A stretch of DNA of 7,094 nt from CAYZBM01 sp964476705 (GCA_964476705.1 CAYZBM010000089.1:1-7094); one strand, 5' to 3'. Positions 1-5,804 are shown, counted from the stretch's first letter. The notes: generated from the letters alone by a model not told the origin. Numbers and translations: made by a program.

Positions 1-145
1 AATAATTTAATAATTATTGATTAGAGGTAAATTATTTCTTGATCTACTATAGTTTCAAAAGATCATCATCAATTATTTTAACTTAGTCTCAATCCCAACC
101 AAACCCCCAATTTGTAAATGGATATATATATTTTGCTTTCGGCTC
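1..145. other. Gene-free AT-rich intergenic stretch
   Basis: This is the left part of a 275-base stretch without a gene. Stops are frequent in all frames, and I see no tail of a coding sequence entering from the left edge on either strand, no clear hairpin and no RNA gene. A C-rich patch around 92-111 stands out in composition but has no pairing partner. The only supported feature in the whole stretch is the promoter at 146-175 and the GGAG ribosome binding site at 263-266. Confidence 0.5.
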
Positions 146-175
146 TTGAAAAATATATGATAGTTAGTATATAAT
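146..175 (+). promoter_or_regulatory. Predicted sigma-70-type promoter of the Bax inhibitor-1 gene
   Basis: A -35 box TTGAAA (146-151) and a perfect -10 box TATAAT (170-175) are separated by 18 bases. Transcription would start near base 182, leaving a 5' untranslated leader of about 95 bases before the ATG at 276. It is the best match to consensus in the gene-free first 275 bases. The surroundings are very AT-rich, so chance matches are easy; both boxes being good at an acceptable distance is the only support. Confidence 0.5.
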
Positions 176-275
176 AGGAAGAACCTTTAAGACTAAAATG
201 TGATAACTGTTGATTTTAGGTGACTTAAGGTATACGCAATATATATAAAATTATATAGATTTGGAGTTTATTAAG

Positions 276-983
276 ATGGATTTTAGGAACTTTACTACTG
301 CTGCTAATGCTAATATATCTGCAAGCGCTGGTTATGATCAGGGCTTAAGGTCATATATGCTACAAATTTACAATTATATGGCGGTAGCCCTTATAGTAAC
401 TGCTTTAGCTGCTATTGGCGTTGCTTCGTCAAATCAGGCTATTTATTATGTATTCAACACTCCACTTAAATGGGTGGTAATGTTTGCGCCGTTAGGCGTG
501 GTTATGTATTTATCAAGCCGGGTGCATCAGATGACTAAAGAAAAGGCCCAGTTGTGGTTCTTTGTCTTTTCCGCATTGATGGGAATTTCACTTTCTTATA
601 TATTTTTAGTTTATACTGGAGCTTCAGTAGTTAGAGTATTTTTTATAACTAGTGCTTCTTATGCTGGTTTAAGCCTCTATGGTTATACTACTAAAAAAGA
701 TCTAAGTGGAATGGCTAGCTTTTTAATTATGGGCTTAATTGGTATAATGATAGCTTCTATAGTTAATTTATTTTTAGCTAGTTCTTCACTACAATTTGCC
801 ATTTCAGCTATAGGTGTTTTAGTATTTGCAGGACTTACTGCTTATGATACCCAAAATGCTAAAAATAATTATTATAGATTTGGTGCTAATTCTCAAACTG
901 CAATTATGAGTGCGCTTAGCCTATATATGAATTTTATCAACTTATTTATTATGTTATTAAATTTGTTCGGTAATAGACGGTAA
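276..983 (+). CDS. Bax inhibitor-1 (BI-1/YccA) family integral membrane protein
   Basis: A 235-residue membrane protein of the Bax inhibitor-1/UPF0005 family. Bacterial members (E. coli YccA and YbhL, Bacillus YetJ) sit in the inner membrane; YccA interacts with the FtsH protease and YetJ is a pH-dependent calcium leak channel, so the precise role here is open. About seven hydrophobic segments lie at roughly residues 32-50, 65-80, 92-112, 118-136, 147-167, 173-190 and 212-231. The family signature GLTAYDTQ is at 186-193 with the conserved Asp191, and LYGYTTKKDLSG at about 134-145 is also typical. An in-frame TTG lies at 261, but ATG 276 is chosen because GGAG (263-266) sits 9 bases upstream and the N-terminus fits the family. 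The gene has its own promoter and converges on the prepilin peptidase gene. Length is normal; no irregularity is visible. Confidence 0.92.
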   Translation: MDFRNFTTAANANISASAGYDQGLRSYMLQIYNYMAVALIVTALAAIGVASSNQAIYYVFNTPLKWVVMFAPLGVVMYLSSRVHQMTKEKAQLWFFVFSALMGISLSYIFLVYTGASVVRVFFITSASYAGLSLYGYTTKKDLSGMASFLIMGLIGIMIASIVNLFLASSSLQFAISAIGVLVFAGLTAYDTQNAKNNYYRFGANSQTAIMSALSLYMNFINLFIMLLNLFGNRR

Positions 984-985
984 TT

Positions 986-1071
986 TCAAATGGTGTTGTC
1001 GGCTAGATTGACAACACGACCCTGCCCCTTAGTGCCCCTCTTGACACACTTAAGGGGCAGGGATCATTTGA
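986..1071. repeat. Palindromic three-way-junction element between convergent genes
   Basis: Three perfect stems nest into a three-way junction. The outer stem pairs TCAAATG (986-992) with CATTTGA (1065-1071). Hairpin 1 pairs GTGTTGTC (993-1000) with GACAACAC (1010-1017) around a 9-base loop. Hairpin 2 pairs CCCTGCCCCTTA (1020-1031) with TAAGGGGCAGGG (1051-1062). Only two unpaired bases separate the helices at two of the junctions and none at the third. It lies 2 bases after the Bax inhibitor stop and 14 bases from the end of the convergent peptidase gene. It could end transcription from both sides, although no U-tract follows. It is much more GC-rich than its surroundings, which fits an inserted palindromic repeat element or a small structured RNA. 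Structure is seen; function is inferred. Confidence 0.7.
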
Positions 1072-1085
1072 GAATAATGTAGAGT

Positions 1086-1817
1086 TTAAGCCACCACTAA
1101 ACATATATACAAAGCCCCGCACAAAGCTGGAGCAAATGGAAAAATCTCCCCCTTACCAATATATTTCCAAATAAGGCCAATCAGCGTCCCAAAAACTCCA
1201 CTCAAAAACATAAATAGAATAAATGGTTTAAATGATAAAAATATTGCAGCTATGGCAAAAAACTTAACATCACCAAAGCCTAAACCTTCTTTTTTACGAA
1301 TAAATTTAAAGCTGAGTGATAATAATATAATAAAAGTAACTACAGCAAATACTCTAATTAATACTGGAACTACTGCAAAATCTTGAAGATAGGCATAAAT
1401 TATTGCCAAAATTAAAAGAATAATTTGTAAAGAATCTGGGATTATATAATGTTCAAAATCAATAATACTAATAACTAGCAAGAAAAAGCCAATTGTTGCA
1501 ATTAATAAAGCCATATAATTAAAGCCAAAAATCATATAGGCTGATAAAAATATCCCCGCAGTGCTAAGCTCAATAAGTGGATATCTAAGCGGAATTTTTA
1601 CTTTACAATAATGACATTTTCCAGCAAAAAAAATCCATGAAAATACTGGAAATAAATCCAAAAAACTTAAATTATGATTACATTTTGGGCAATAAGAACG
1701 TTTAAAAACTATATCTTGACCTAATGGGAGTCTATAGCTTAGCATGGTGGCAAAGCTACCAAATAACAGCCCGAGTATTGTTATAAAAATGCCTATAAAT
1801 ATTTGTTCTGGATTCAC
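1086..1817 (-). CDS. pilD: Type IV prepilin peptidase (A24 family leader peptidase/N-methyltransferase)
   Basis: An inner-membrane aspartyl protease that removes the short leader of type IV prepilins and pseudopilins and methylates the new N-terminus. Of its 243 residues, about 20-84 form the cytoplasmic DiS_P_DiS domain, with the tetracysteine zinc site C43-x2-C46 and C68-x2-C71. The A24 peptidase core follows: ID120 in IDFEHYIIPD (119-128) and D183 in GLGFGDVK (178-185, the GxGD motif) are the expected catalytic aspartates. The C-terminal IFPFAPAL resembles the family's PFGP motif. About seven or eight membrane segments are predicted. The start is a GTG at 1817; an overlapping ATG (1819-1817) is in another frame and meets a stop at once. 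Hence the start is non-ATG with only a weak ribosome binding site. It is divergent from two pilin-like genes that are probable substrates. Slightly shorter than proteobacterial PilD (about 260-290 residues) but complete in motifs. Confidence 0.93.
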   Translation of the reverse strand: MNPEQIFIGIFITILGLLFGSFATMLSYRLPLGQDIVFKRSYCPKCNHNLSFLDLFPVFSWIFFAGKCHYCKVKIPLRYPLIELSTAGIFLSAYMIFGFNYMALLIATIGFFLLVISIIDFEHYIIPDSLQIILLILAIIYAYLQDFAVVPVLIRVFAVVTFIILLSLSFKFIRKKEGLGFGDVKFFAIAAIFLSFKPFILFMFLSGVFGTLIGLIWKYIGKGEIFPFAPALCGALYICLVVA

Positions 1818-1843
1818 ATTGATACTCTGTTAACTATGATAAG

Positions 1844-1873
1844 TTGTATGCATAAAAAATTTAGTGCTATATT
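1844..1873 (+). promoter_or_regulatory. Predicted promoter of the pilin-like gene pair
   Basis: TTGTAT (1844-1849), an 18-base spacer and TATATT (1868-1873), with TG at 1865-1866 forming an extended -10 (TGC-TATATT). The arrangement matches the one seen before the yceI gene. A start near base 1880 would leave about 37 bases before the ATG at 1917. The -10 box lies inside a 7-base inverted repeat, described separately. Confidence 0.45.
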
Positions 1874-1889
1874 ATGCTAAATCACTAAA
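1860..1889. promoter_or_regulatory. Inverted repeat over the pilin -10 box, possible operator
   Basis: TTTAGTG (1860-1866) and CACTAAA (1883-1889) are perfect inverted copies 16 bases apart, enclosing the near-palindrome GCTATATTATGC (1866-1877). The repeat surrounds the predicted -10 box in the 99-base divergent gap between the prepilin peptidase and the pilin-like genes. A dimeric regulator could bind here and control one or both genes, but that is inference and the AT-rich setting makes such repeats common. Confidence 0.3.
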
Positions 1890-1916
1890 CATTTTATTAT
1901 AAAAGTTATTTATAAT

Positions 1917-2903
1917 ATGCGCTTTAAAATAAAACAATTTTTTAAATTTAAAAAGGACGCAGGCACGGCGGCATTCTCATTAGTTGAGTTATCAATATCC
2001 TTGGTCATTATTTCAATGATTATAGGTAGTGCTCTGTCTGTTGCTCTTACTTCAGATTATAATGCTAATCTAAAACAAACTAATGATAAGTTAGATAAAA
2101 TTGAAGAAGCTCTAGTTTCATTTCTGGCCTTAAATAAAAGATTACCGTGTCCTGCAAATGGCGCAAGTTTAATTGCGGCTGCAGATTTTGGTATTGAAGG
2201 AAGTTCAACTACTAATGGTTGTGGGGGCGCTAATTTTAATAGCGGGGATGTATATTCTGGAGTGGTGCCAATTAGAACTTTATTACTTCCTGATGAATTT
2301 ATGTTTGATGGTTTTGGCCGGAGAATAACCTACGCAGTTGACTATAAATTTACTAAAAACAATATTAACAATATTGATTGTGATGGCGCGACTTCAACTA
2401 TTTGTTTTATTGATTCAGATAAAAATACCGCAACTATAATAGTGAATGATGCTGCTGGAAAAGTTAGAACTAGTAATGCAGTTTATATTTTAATTAGTCA
2501 TGGTGAGAATGGTCACGGTGCCTTTATTAAAAATGGTAGTAGTAAAAGAGTAAATGCCTATCCTCTTGGTAATAAATGGCGAAATAATTTTGCGGGAGAG
2601 CTAGAAAATTCTCATTTCTCTAATGAGGGTGTTGATCAAACTTATAATAATATATTTGCGGCAAAATCCTATATGCGTGATGAATCAGGAAATGGCGAAT
2701 ATTTTGATGATATTGTAAGGTACAAAGATAAAGATCATTTAATAAAAGATGCCGGAAAAAATATCCGAAATGCCATAATCTATGAGCCAATATGTAGAGA
2801 TGTAACTTTCGTGATGGATAATCCAATTAATGTTTGCACTGGAGCTTATAATGAATCGGATTGTACTAACTTTGCTAATGAACTTTATAAGCGGTGCCTA
2901 TGA
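1917..2903 (+). CDS. Prepilin-type pilin-like (pseudopilin) protein, first paralogue
   Basis: A 328-residue protein with a type IV prepilin N-terminus: a basic leader (residues 1-19, ending GTAA), then FSLVELS with the conserved Glu24 at position +5, then a hydrophobic helix to about residue 45. The expected cleavage is A19/F20, so -1 is Ala where Gly is usual. The rest is an exported globular domain not recognised by name. It contains KRLPCPANG (about 74-82), a GVVPIRT segment, LLLPDEFMFDGFGRRITYAVD, an ILISHGENGHGAF stretch, FDDIVRYK near residue 265 and several cysteines close to the C-terminus, which may form disulfides in the periplasm. The same blocks occur in order in the next gene, so the two are tandem duplicates. 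Start: the only ATG giving a normal-length leader, with no clear ribosome binding site. The stop TGA overlaps an ATG at 2900 (ATGA) that opens the palindromic array. Probably a minor pilin or secretion pseudopilin processed by the adjacent peptidase. Confidence 0.87.
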   Translation: MRFKIKQFFKFKKDAGTAAFSLVELSISLVIISMIIGSALSVALTSDYNANLKQTNDKLDKIEEALVSFLALNKRLPCPANGASLIAAADFGIEGSSTTNGCGGANFNSGDVYSGVVPIRTLLLPDEFMFDGFGRRITYAVDYKFTKNNINNIDCDGATSTICFIDSDKNTATIIVNDAAGKVRTSNAVYILISHGENGHGAFIKNGSSKRVNAYPLGNKWRNNFAGELENSHFSNEGVDQTYNNIFAAKSYMRDESGNGEYFDDIVRYKDKDHLIKDAGKNIRNAIIYEPICRDVTFVMDNPINVCTGAYNESDCTNFANELYKRCL

Positions 2904-3030
2904 TGAGATTGATTCTTTTTGGTAATTTTGTTGTTGAATGGTGGATTAAGCTGTCCTCGTGTATGAAGAATACACTGCGGTATCTTAACCACCCTTCGCC
3001 TAAAAATTCCTCAAAAATAATCAATCTCAT
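2903..3030. repeat. Palindromic element, unit 1 (intact)
   Basis: The two halves are imperfect inverted copies over about 61 bases each. The termini are a perfect 12-base inverted repeat, ATGAGATTGATT (2903-2914) and AATCAATCTCAT (3019-3030). Further in, GGTGGATTAAG pairs with CTTAACCACC apart from one bulged A. The apex is GTGTAT-gaaga-ATACAC. The DNA could extrude as a cruciform and the RNA would form one long hairpin. The element is open in the frame that runs into the second pilin-like gene and also open on the minus strand. In size and in-frame behaviour it resembles Rickettsia palindromic elements, but I do not recognise it as a named family. Confidence 0.85.
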
Positions 3031-3042
3031 TATCCTTAAAGC

Positions 3043-3156
3043 TTTTGGTAAATTTGTTGTTGAATGGTGGATTAAGCTGTCCTCGTGTATGAAGAATACA
3101 CTGCGGTATCTTAACCACCCTTCGCCTAAAAATTCCTCAAAAATAATCAATCTCAT
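3043..3156. repeat. Palindromic element, unit 2 (tandem copy)
   Basis: Comparing 2921-3046 with 3047-3172 shows an exact 126-base period with only two differences by eye, so units 1 and 2 arose by recent tandem duplication or are kept alike by conversion. Unit 2 lacks the left terminal ATGAGATTGATT: its place is taken by the spacer ending CCTTAAAGC. The right terminus and the apical hairpin are intact. The period is 42 codons, so the reading frame is preserved. Confidence 0.85.
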
Positions 3157-3168
3157 TATCCTTAAAGC

Positions 3169-3312
3169 TGTTGGTAATTTTGTTGTTGAATGGTGGATTA
3201 AGCTGTCCTCGTCCCGGAATAAATCCGGGACAGGTTCATTTTTGAATGGACTGCGGTATCTTAACTACCCTTCGTCTAAAAATTCCACAAAAATAATTAA
3301 ATTCGTTATGCC
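3169..3312. repeat. Palindromic element, unit 3 (diverged, swapped apex)
   Basis: The left arm is identical to unit 1 from the GGTAATTTTG block through GCTGTCCTCG. The 15-base apical segment of units 1 and 2 is replaced by 39 different bases. These include the perfect hairpin GTCCCGGA (3211-3218) / TCCGGGAC (3224-3231) and a small TTCA/TGAA hairpin. The net gain is 24 bases, 8 codons. The right arm then resumes at CTGCGGTATC but has several substitutions, and its right terminus has decayed where it meets the start codon of the second pilin-like gene (ATG 3308). It appears to be the oldest copy. Confidence 0.75.
3211..3231. repeat. GC-rich apical hairpin inserted in unit 3
   Basis: An 8-base perfect stem, GTCCCGGA with TCCGGGAC, around a 5-base loop. 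It replaces the GTGTAT/ATACAC hairpin found at the same point in units 1 and 2. It is far richer in G and C than its surroundings. It may be a small palindrome nested inside the larger one. Confidence 0.65.
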
Positions 3313-4225
3313 TCATATTTTAAGAAAATCTGCGGCGTACTCGCTTGTTGAATTATCTATGGCATTGTCAATAATTGCCATTTTAATTGGTGGTGCTTTA
3401 ACTATAGCTACCAACAAAACTGAAAGTGATAAGATAAAAAAAACTAATCAAAACATGAATAAAATTGAGGATGCCTTAGAAGAATTTTTAATTCAAAATA
3501 AAAGATTACCTTGTCCTGCAGATGGCAAATCAGCTATTGATGCAAGTAGCGATAATAGTTTTGGTGTAGAAACTACAGTGACTTTAGCCACATGTACAGG
3601 GAGTAATTTTACCGATGGAAATAATGTTTCTTCAGGTGTAGTACCCGTTAGAACTTTGGGCCTTCCAGATGATGTAATGATGGATGGTTGGGGTAGGAGA
3701 ATAACTTATGTTATAGATTCTAGATTTACTAATAATGCTACGACCAATACTAACTGTGATGGAGTTAATAGTACTCTTTGTTTTAAATATACTAGTAATG
3801 GCAGTATTAAAATTAATGATGTAAGTGCTACGCAAAAATCTACCGAAGGCGTCTATGCCTTAATTAGTCATGGTAAAAATGGTTATGGAGCTTTTAATTA
3901 TTATGGTAGCAATACCAGAATTGCTTTTCCAGTTAGTCCTAATAAAGATGAAATAGAAAATAGTGGTGATAAATCAGTTTATACGCCAATTTTTGTACAA
4001 AGAACTACAGATAACGATTTTGATGATATTGTTCGTTATAAACCCAAATGGCAAATCTTAAATGATGCTAAAGCAATTACAGATCCTAATTTATGCTTGC
4101 CAGCTAAAAATGTGGTAAATAATCCTGATAAAGGTGGAAATAATGCGGCAAATAGCTGTAGTTTTGCCAGTGATGTTACCAAATGTGAAGCTATGGCAGC
4201 TAAAATTGCCTCGTTATGTTTGTAA
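3308..4225 (+). CDS. Prepilin-type pilin-like (pseudopilin) protein, second paralogue
   Basis: From ATG 3308 this is a 305-residue protein. It has a ten-residue basic leader (MPHILRKSAA), then YSLVELS with Glu15 at +5, and a hydrophobic helix to about residue 34. Cleavage is expected at A10/Y11, again with Ala at -1. Shared blocks with the first paralogue, in order: KRLPCPADG, GVVPVRTLGLPDDVMMDGWGRRITY (a shorter core is identical), ALISHGKNGYGAF, FDDIVRYK, and a cysteine-rich C-terminus ending SLCL. The reading frame stays open upstream through all three palindromic units to ATG 2900 or 2903, giving up to about 135 extra residues. I prefer 3308 because prepilin leaders are short and cytoplasmic, but no ribosome binding site is visible there. 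Translation from 2900 by coupling to the first gene is a real alternative. Likely role: minor pilin or pseudopilin of the same machine. Confidence 0.85.
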   Translation: MPHILRKSAAYSLVELSMALSIIAILIGGALTIATNKTESDKIKKTNQNMNKIEDALEEFLIQNKRLPCPADGKSAIDASSDNSFGVETTVTLATCTGSNFTDGNNVSSGVVPVRTLGLPDDVMMDGWGRRITYVIDSRFTNNATTNTNCDGVNSTLCFKYTSNGSIKINDVSATQKSTEGVYALISHGKNGYGAFNYYGSNTRIAFPVSPNKDEIENSGDKSVYTPIFVQRTTDNDFDDIVRYKPKWQILNDAKAITDPNLCLPAKNVVNNPDKGGNNAANSCSFASDVTKCEAMAAKIASLCL

Positions 4226-4389
4226 GTGCTATATATGTTTTTTTACAGGCAACTACATATTCTGAATAAAACATCTTACTATCATTTACTATTTTTGAAT
4301 TTAAGGTTATTTTTAAAGTCTACTATAAAAACAAACTAAAATTAAAAAATATTCAAGTATATCAAGTGCATATTTTAAGTTAAATATAA
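4226..4389. other. Convergent intergenic gap with no clear feature
   Basis: The 164 bases between the second pilin-like gene and the convergent tsaC gene are AT-rich. I find no convincing terminator hairpin, gene or repeat. Short matches such as TATATG / CATAT around 4233-4259 enclose a long loop and are too weak to call. Confidence 0.4.
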
Positions 4390-4968
4390 TTATTTGATGA
4401 TAATACTTCCATTTCTTAAGATTTTTGGCTCATTTCCTGTGCAATCTACGACCGTTGAGGCTTGTTTAAGTTCGCAACCATCACCTTTGATTATACTTAC
4501 TTTATCGCCAAAATATTTATAGACGTCATCATAAGTAAGAGCGCTATCTTGCCCGGATATATTAGCACTAGTTGCAACTATGGGAGATTTGAAATTATTT
4601 AAAATAGCTAAAGCTAAAGGGTGATTTGGAATTCTAATTCCGATAGTATCATTATTGGGGGAAACATTTTGAGCAAGTATACTTGCATATTTAGTTTTTT
4701 TAAAGACTAAAGTTAAGGCTCCTGGCCAATATTTTTTTGCCAATTCTTTAGCATATTCAGGAAAAATTCCGTATAATTTAGCAGTTTCTAAAGATGGTAA
4801 TAATAAAGACAAAGCTGTATTTGCATTTCTAGCTTTTATATTATATATATCGCCAACGGCGCAATTATTAGTTGCATCACAGGCTAGAGCGTATACAGTT
4901 TCGGTTGGAAAGCAAAGTAATCTTCCTTGTTCTAGAATTGTTGCAGCTTGTGATAATTGTGCATTCAT
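4390..4968 (-). CDS. tsaC: L-threonylcarbamoyladenylate synthase (TsaC/YrdC/Sua5 family)
   Basis: This cytoplasmic enzyme makes threonylcarbamoyl-AMP from threonine, bicarbonate and ATP, the first step of t6A37 modification of ANN-decoding tRNAs; TsaB, TsaD and TsaE complete the transfer. The 192 residues are a single YrdC domain, matching short bacterial TsaC (about 190) rather than long Sua5. Visible motifs: PTETVYALA (21-29), IYNIKAR with K45 and R47, WPGALTLVF (81-89), IGIRIPNHPLA (109-119), VATSANISG (131-139), STVVD (171-175) and ILRNGSI (183-189). Two departures from the usual pattern stand out: Ala instead of Gly after PTETVY, and KARNANTAL in place of the common KGRP..NPL, which could mildly alter the substrate pocket. 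The ATG at 4968 gives the expected N-terminus. It is divergent from the ParA gene across 47 bases, with no functional link evident. Confidence 0.93.
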   Translation of the reverse strand: MNAQLSQAATILEQGRLLCFPTETVYALACDATNNCAVGDIYNIKARNANTALSLLLPSLETAKLYGIFPEYAKELAKKYWPGALTLVFKKTKYASILAQNVSPNNDTIGIRIPNHPLALAILNNFKSPIVATSANISGQDSALTYDDVYKYFGDKVSIIKGDGCELKQASTVVDCTGNEPKILRNGSIIIK

Positions 4969-4976
4969 GATATAAC
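4948..4976 (+). promoter_or_regulatory. Predicted promoter of the ParA-family gene
   Basis: TTGTGA (4948-4953) and TATAAC (4971-4976) are separated by 17 bases, the optimal spacing. The -35 box lies inside the start of the divergent tsaC gene, as would be needed in a gap of only 47 bases. A start near 4983 would leave a leader of about 33 bases with an AAGGA (4999-5003) ribosome binding site 12 bases before ATG 5016. Confidence 0.4.
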
Positions 4977-5015
4977 CATAATGTTAAAGATATTCTTTAA
5001 GGATAATTAAAGCCA

Positions 5016-5729
5016 ATGATAGATAGCAAAATCCCAGATAATAAATATATAAAAGTTGCTAATGAAAATTACGATACAAGAGTTTTGGCTTTTGCGCAAG
5101 AAAAGGGTGGCTCCGGCAAGACCACTATAGCTGCACATATGGCGGTAGTTCTAGCAAATAGAGGTTATAAAATTGCGATCATTGATATTACTCCGCATAA
5201 AAATATTGAAAAATGGTATAATTTGCGCGAGACGAAATTATCAAATTTAGCAGTTAGCAGCACTAATATCTGGAATCTCCATAGTGAGATTGAAAAATTT
5301 AAAGTAGAAAATTTTGATATTATTCTTATCGATACCGCACCTTATAATCCTATGGATTCCCAAATGGCATTTAAATTTGCAGATTTGGCGATAATTCCAG
5401 TACAACCTAGTCCTTTAGATATTTGGACGACTAATGAAACTATTCATTTTTTAGACCAAGAGCGTATACCGTATCGTATTTTGTGGAATAGAGTTCTTGG
5501 TGATTACAGCGTATTTTTACATTATAGTAAATTTAATGCTAACGCTTTAAATACTCATGTTCCAAATCATATTGATATTTCTTTGTCAATGAGTCGTGGA
5601 CTTACCATAATTGAACAAGATCCAAATAATTTTGTGACTAATACTTTTTATACTTTGAGTGAAGAAATATTAAATTTAATAGTGCCAAATAGTGAAGACG
5701 TAAAAAATGAGTTGCACGCAGCTGTGTAA
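5016..5729 (+). CDS. ParA/MinD-family P-loop ATPase, no ParB partner in view
   Basis: A 237-residue cytoplasmic ATPase of the ParA/Soj type, a family that positions chromosomes, plasmids or protein complexes by ATP-dependent dimerisation on DNA or membrane. The deviant Walker A motif KGGSGKTT is at 30-37, with signature Lys30 and P-loop Lys35. The A' region reads IIDITPHKNIEKW (55-67). Walker B is IILIDTAP (102-109, Asp106), followed by PVQPSPLD (128-135) and ILWNRV (155-160). The A' stretch departs from the usual DxDPQ: the second Asp is Thr and the Gln is His, so nucleotide-linked switching may differ. About 15-20 extra residues precede the first strand. No ParB or parS site follows: the next gene is yceI under its own promoter. 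The small size resembles orphan ParA proteins of plasmids and cargo-positioning systems. Chromosomal segregation is therefore only one option. Confidence 0.85.
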   Translation: MIDSKIPDNKYIKVANENYDTRVLAFAQEKGGSGKTTIAAHMAVVLANRGYKIAIIDITPHKNIEKWYNLRETKLSNLAVSSTNIWNLHSEIEKFKVENFDIILIDTAPYNPMDSQMAFKFADLAIIPVQPSPLDIWTTNETIHFLDQERIPYRILWNRVLGDYSVFLHYSKFNANALNTHVPNHIDISLSMSRGLTIIEQDPNNFVTNTFYTLSEEILNLIVPNSEDVKNELHAAV

Positions 5730-5741
5730 TTTTGCTATAAT
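5712..5741 (+). promoter_or_regulatory. Strong predicted promoter of the yceI-cytochrome b561 operon
   Basis: TTGCAC (5712-5717), an 18-base spacer and a perfect TATAAT (5736-5741), with TG at 5733-5734 giving an extended -10 (TGC-TATAAT). It overlaps the last codons of the ParA gene, so the yceI operon can be transcribed independently. A start near 5748 would leave a leader of roughly 57 bases. This is the best promoter match in the window. Confidence 0.6.
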
Positions 5742-5804
5742 GGGGCTTGTTGTCATAATTTGTAGGGATTGTACCTAAATTATACTATTGTGGGGTGGTT
5801 TGAT

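Noticed and set aside
261..275. TTG 261 as start of the Bax inhibitor gene
   Set aside because: The TTG lies directly before the GGAG that serves the ATG at 276 and has no ribosome binding site of its own.
986..1071. tRNA or tRNA-like gene
   Set aside because: The fold has three helices, not four; the acceptor-like stem is 7 bases, but there is no anticodon arm geometry, no TTC-type T loop and no CCA end.
2620..2826. Minus-strand 68-codon reading frame
   Set aside because: Lies wholly inside the first pilin-like gene, has no family features, and is a shadow of that coding sequence.
2875..3156. A 93-codon minus-strand reading frame across units 1 and 2
   Set aside because: It exists because the palindrome mirrors an open frame; it repeats the same peptide twice, resembles no protein family and overlaps two plus-strand genes. 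Treated as a finding about the element, not as a gene.
2903..3312. CRISPR array
   Set aside because: The repeats are direct, but the unit is about 126 bases with no variable spacers of uniform length, units are internally palindromic over their whole length, and no cas genes are present.
3632..3835. Minus-strand 67-codon reading frame
   Set aside because: Antisense shadow of the conserved domain of the second pilin-like gene; no ribosome binding site or recognisable domain.
3308..4225. Second pilin gene as a frameshifted or pseudogenised copy
   Set aside because: The reading frame is intact, all blocks shared with the first paralogue are present in order, and the prepilin leader is normal from ATG 3308.
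5769..5804. TTG at 5769 as start of yceI
   Set aside because: It would put 12 extra residues before a well-formed signal peptide; the ATG at 5805 gives the normal N-terminus.
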